From positions 62,001 to 126,000 of the forward strand of contig VTFK01000122.1 of NCBI GenBank assembly GCA_009617715.1: 64,000 nt of DNA. The letters are read 5' to 3'. Below, one piece after another: positions 60,005 to 64,000 of this stretch (position 1 is the first letter of the stretch; each line of letters opens with the position of its first letter). The position numbers were made by a program, and so were the translations under genes. This DNA comes from Plectrocnemia conspersa. Lineage: Eukaryota > Arthropoda > Insecta > Trichoptera > Polycentropodidae. Below the pieces are notes generated by a model. It saw nothing but the letters and a program-made list of their open reading frames with translations, was not told the origin of the DNA and did no database searches.

Positions 60005-62257
60005 TATCAAATACAGTTCATACGACCATCCAATTTCATCAATAATTCAATAGAGTTTGTGTTATGCTTAATTCAAATGAAAATATTAAGTTAAGGCGGA
60101 AGAACTAGTTAATAAAATGGTATTTGTTCATAAATAAGGCATTAAGATTTATTATAAAGAGTTCTACCTTTCTGTTTCATTGAAATTGTTTATATATAAG
60201 CGCAGCTTATATTTACTATGAATACTTATTTCTAACCGGTTTACCATATAATTCACAATTACCCGTGAAAATTGACTTAAAAGATTTATTATTGCATTAT
60301 TAGCGATATCAAACAAACTAATAATACAACACCTAAATTTAATTTATTAACAAAAAATTATAAAATAGTATCTACAATTTTTTTTGTTACAAATTATTAT
60401 AAAGTCGAGGAAGCTAACCGAGGGTTAATTTTGCGTGTAGGTAATGTATCCAGTGGTTGCAACAGTTTCGATAAAGCTCAGCGATATCTAAGTTTCTAGG
60501 TGCAAAGTCCATCACGGAAGGTTTCTAAGGAATGTCCTCTAATAAAACTGTAAATCTAGCGTTTATATTCATTAATGAGCTTTATAGACACGAAATAAAA
60601 TAATTTGTTATCCGTAGGTATAGATCGATATTATCAGTATGTTGACTGACCGGTTAGTACGAAATTTATTTGATATGTTTAAAAAAAAAAGGTTCTTTCA
60701 TTTAAATCGTTATAAAAGAAGATGTAATATCTTCGTATTTTCATCTAAAAGCAACACCTCACAGCGCCTGTTACTAAACAAACGCTTGTTATTTAGGTGT
60801 AAAAGTAAGCAATAATTTTACAGAATGCTGTTTCAGTAAAATATTTGAAAATGGAATGCCGCTCTAGTTTACAAATGTTACGTTTTATAATTAAAATAGT
60901 GGCATAATAACTTAATATAAAAATCATTGTTTTCGCCGCTTCGTAAATGTTGCGAATGCTGAAAGTAAAACGGATCATTTTTGTCTGAATTTAACAAAAC
61001 GGTTTAAATTGTCGCTTATCGCGACAATTTTTGGTGAACTTGCATTGCAGATTTTTTTAGACAAGTTAACATTATTTTATAAATGCATTCCGGCAAGCTC
61101 TTATTGTTATCATACTATTTTTGTGAACCTATTTTTTCTGCAAAAGTAAAGATAAATTGATTGAATACATATAAGACTAGATTATGGTGATTGTGTGTTT
61201 TTAATTTTATCTTCCTTTTCGAAATCAAATATTCCTGCCGCATTCAGAGTTAGTGTGTGTAATACGTTGCATACACTAAAAATAAATGGAATGGACACAC
61301 CTCATATGTATTGAATCTAACTATCAAAGTTGCTATAAACGTTATTTATTGACACTTTAATTTTGGAGATTACATTGTTATCTAACGTTCGCATTTTACC
61401 TAGTCAAAATTTACCATTGTTACATATATGTGTGTATTACATTTACATACATTGTACGTACCATACAAATTTGTTTCGCCACACGTACGATAAGAACATT
61501 TTACGACCAACTTTATACAATGTTCAAGCATATATTCACTTTGGTTTCACATTTAAGATTCAACACAAAGTCGGATGATACACTTGCGCAAGTCCTTTTT
61601 ATAACATAATACATTACACTTGTCCATAAACGAAATCATTGAACAGAATAATGCCTACAATCACGAGCCATTGTGCCTTTTGCCTTACGTTTTGCTCTAC
61701 CTGTGCGAAACACAAACACATTCTTCAGAATTCGTCCGTTGACGTTTCTTCGAACCCTGTCGCACGTGTAGTGGTGCCAGCCCTGAAACTTTACTGGCGC
61801 TTCTCAAACTTTCTGTGATACTAAAGTTTGACGTGAAATTCACGTGTGTATGTTTTGTGAAATGAACGAAAAAAACAATATTTGTTCGATCGATTTCACC
61901 TTTGAATTGTGGCGCGAGCGAAGTAGTGATACATTTGTACCTACACCGTCTCACCTGTATTTCGTATATACCATTTACAGGTTGCTGATACGAGCCTACT
62001 TGTGGGGTTACTACCTATCTCGCTCGAACTGTGCGCTTGGTGCCAGGTAGAGAAAGAGACGGGCTGTCATTGTTTCACCGGCGCGAACGTCACCGTAGTA
62101 TTCGGCGTAAGGCACCCCCACACGCTCATTATGTTTATTTTCGGGCAATTCATTTTTAATTTATTTATGAACTAACTTTTTTCTAATCGATAAAGCCAGA
62201 ATGTATATTCTACATTAATATTTTTATAATATGTTTTTATAAATTTATTTTTTACTT
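60005..62257. other. Gene-free stretch
   Basis: AT-rich, with a CpG-rich part at about 61650-62110 without recognisable coding sequence; a distal promoter or conserved element is possible. One small hairpin is listed separately. Confidence 0.4.
61007..61032. repeat. Short perfect hairpin
   Basis: AAATTGTCGC pairs with GCGACAATTT around a five-base loop. No run of T follows and no RNA gene is indicated. Confidence 0.6.
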
Positions 62258-62287
62258 AGCACATAAAGGATTAACCCTTTATGTGCT
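62258..62287. repeat. Palindrome spanning a MITE edge
   Basis: AGCACATAAAGG and CCTTTATGTGCT are perfect inverted arms around the six bases ATTAAC, which contain the TTAA target. The left arm lies outside the MITE, so the host site or an older copy had the same edge in inverted orientation. Confidence 0.7.
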
Positions 62288-62657
62288 AGGTGCGGATAAA
62301 TCCGAATCACTGTGTACGGATTTTAAATGCGAAATTTTGATTTATTCCACGCTCAATAAAAAATTAAATGCTAAATTATTTTAATAAAAAATAAAATTAT
62401 TAAATTAAAAAATTAAATTATTTAAAAAAAATAAATAAAATTTTTATTAAATTAAAAAATTAAATTATTTTATTAATAGGTTACGTAATTATTTAGAAAA
62501 AATAAAGTTAAAAATTTAATCCTGAAGGTGAATATAGATGCAGCATAGAATGAACATAAACAAATAAAAAATCTTCAGTAAATTTTTAAATTTATTTTTT
62601 ACTATATAATTGAATAATTACGTGACTTTTATAAAAATTAATTCAGCACTTAAAGGG
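62275..62657. mobile_element. TTAA-flanked piggyBac-like MITE
   Basis: TTAA at 62271-62274 then CCCTTTATGTGCT; on the right AGCACTTAAAGGG then TTAA at 62658-62661. The 13-base ends match at 12 positions. The interior of 383 bases is mostly A/T, with words like AAATTAAATTATTT repeated, and holds no transposase. Confidence 0.75.
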
Positions 62658-62904
62658 TTAAACTCGCAAACTACCTTTAAGATAAAATTATACGGTAATG
62701 GAGTGGTATTGAGATGAAGTAACTTGATATTAATAAACTTGAATTCTTCCAGTAAATTGTCTTCAAGACCTAGAGGATTAGCAGGAAGATTATCCATAAC
62801 TAGGGTTGCCATATATGAAAAAAATGCATTTTAAAATAAAATTAAACTAAAGATTAAAACCTTTTATTTTAAACCAAAATTTGAAAATTTACGAAGATTG
62901 TTTA

Positions 62905-64000
62905 TACGAGGCGTGATAAAAAAAGTACGGTGAATAATTGTATTACGAACAAATACATTAATTTTTAATTTTTTTCCTTCAAAATACTCTCATTGGATAG
63001 TGATACACTTATCCCACCGTTGATTTCATGATTGGAAGCATTTCTGGAAAGGCTTTTAGTTGCTTCGTCATGGTCCTCTTAATATCAGGAATGGTAGCAA
63101 AACATTTTACTTTTAGCGCGGTTTTTATTTTTAGGAAGAGCCAGAATTTGCATTATGTTAAGTCCAGAGAGTAAAGTGGATGTGGACGGACATGGACATT
63201 TTTCAGCAAAAAATTTGCTAATCAGAAGCGAGGTGTGGCACGGCACGTTGTTGTGATGAATAAGGACGCTATTGGCCCATTTTTCTGGTCTCTTTCTCCG
63301 TACATCGTTTTGCAAAGGTTGCAGTATGCCCTTGTAATATTCGGAGTTTACAGTGGTTCCCCTTGGAACGAACTCTGATGTATGCCCTGACTATCGAAAA
63401 AAACGGGGACCCGACAAAGCCGCGCAAGACAATCCCGCGCAATACAACCCCGACATTGCCACGACGATAAAGCTGCGCCGACATTGCCGCGCAAATCAAA
63501 ATTATAAAATTGAATAAAATAAAATTATTTTTTTAATTTTAAATATTTTGTTTTGTGGACAGCTCTATCACTAGTGATTCGCTTTTTAAACAGTTAGTCA
63601 TAGATTGGATGATGCTGGACAGTTACAAAATATACCGAAATGAAAATAAATCAATACAATAGCATTAAAAAAAGGTTAGGTTGTTTGGTTCTACAGTGAA
63701 AGTCGGCGCGAGCGGTAGCGAGATGCCTCTCTTTTCGTATATATATTTGTAATTATTAATAAATAAAAATCATGTTATAAAATTATTTTGTTTTGACTTT
63801 GCGCGGCTATGACGGCGCGGCTTATTCGGCGCGGGATTGTCCTGCGCGGCTTTGTCGGGGTGCCGAAAAAAACAATTAGCATGACTATGACGTTCGACTT
63901 TGATTGACGTGCCTTCTTAGGGCAAGGAGAGACACTTGTTTTCCATTAGGAACCCTGCATTCTCGTCTCAAGGTCATAACCATATAAAGTCTGGATCTGC
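62905..64000 (-). pseudogene. Mariner transposon, interrupted, running off the window
   Basis: The 3' end TACGAGGCGTGATAAAAAAA at 62905 is a mariner-type terminal repeat. Minus-strand protein pieces follow the known order: YGYDLETRMQGS, stop, SPCPKKARQSKSN and VMLIVFF (63870-63985), then after an insertion TVNSEYYKGILQ and VRRKRPEKWA, then HHNNVPCHTSLLISKFFAEK (about 63200-63258). In active mariners the last block reads HHDNAPAH; here the third catalytic Asp is Asn (codon at 63250-63252). Together with the stop, shifts and inserted MITE, the copy is dead. The N-terminal DNA-binding part lies beyond the window. Confidence 0.8.
63405..63864. mobile_element. MITE with 36 bp inverted repeats and 9-10 bp target duplication, inside mariner
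   Basis: CGAAAAAAAC occurs at both borders (63395-63404 and 63864-63873). Aligning the ends gives a 9-base duplication GAAAAAAAC and a 460-base element. The inverted ends agree at about 32 of 36 positions, sharing CCGACAAAGCCGCGCA and GACAATCCCGCGC. The ends continue as a series of CCGCGC words spaced about 13-15 bases. The centre is AT-rich without coding. A 9-10 bp duplication suggests a Mutator-like element; no close family is known to me. Confidence 0.8.

Noticed and set aside
1..64000. CRISPR arrays, bacterial operons, phage or endogenous viral genes
   Set aside because: No regularly spaced repeats, no dense coding and no viral structural or replicase motifs were seen. The reverse transcriptase present belongs to a LINE.

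Overview
This is a 64 kb piece of a eukaryotic nuclear genome, most likely from an insect. It is strongly AT-rich, with scattered CpG-rich islands, very little coding sequence, GT-AG introns many kilobases long, and numerous decayed transposons of insect-typical families (mariner, Tc1, hAT, piggyBac-like MITEs, a LINE with an A-rich TAAA tail). The order cannot be fixed from sequence alone. No operons, ribosome binding sites, CRISPR arrays or other prokaryotic features are present.

Host genes. Two in-phase plus-strand exons, 18881-19025 and 32025-32114, encode the N-terminal ubiquitin-like / Ras-association fold of an ASPP-like (apoptosis-stimulating of p53) protein. The rest of that gene must lie outside the window or in exons too short to recognise. 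The 13 kb intron between them holds an intronless, intact VAP (VAMP-associated protein) gene on the opposite strand, 27553-28203, with MSP domain, coiled coil and C-terminal membrane anchor. It looks like a nested retrogene. A possible non-coding first exon lies near 6.96-7.30 kb.

Layout. 0-4 kb: AT-rich sequence, a tandem repeat and CpG-rich patches. 4-10 kb: mariner end, hAT transposase remnant, a putative 1.5 kb TTAA-flanked element. 10-19 kb: mostly unique sequence with small repeats. 19-32 kb: the ASPP intron, with a hAT remnant, a 503 bp MITE with perfect inverted repeats, a 0.6 kb foldback, VAP, a Tc1 remnant and a tRNA-like SINE. 32-45.7 kb: downstream intron with a hAT MITE between direct repeats, a piggyBac-like MITE and a 222 bp hairpin. 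45.7-55.7 kb: two long blocks, each present twice, in the order A1-LINE piece-A2-B1-LINE piece-B2. 55.7-58.4 kb: smaller direct repeats. 58.4-60.0 kb: a 5'-truncated LINE with reverse transcriptase. 62-64 kb: a TTAA-flanked MITE and a mariner interrupted by a 460 bp MITE with 36 bp inverted repeats and a 9-10 bp target duplication.

The most important observation is the A1-A2-B1-B2 block. A2+B1 reads as a LINE-free allele embedded inside a LINE-bearing allele (A1+LINE+B2). The copies differ largely by short indels, so this may be an assembly artefact joining two haplotypes, or a real duplication. No clearly new protein system was found; the novelty is in non-coding and mobile-element structure.
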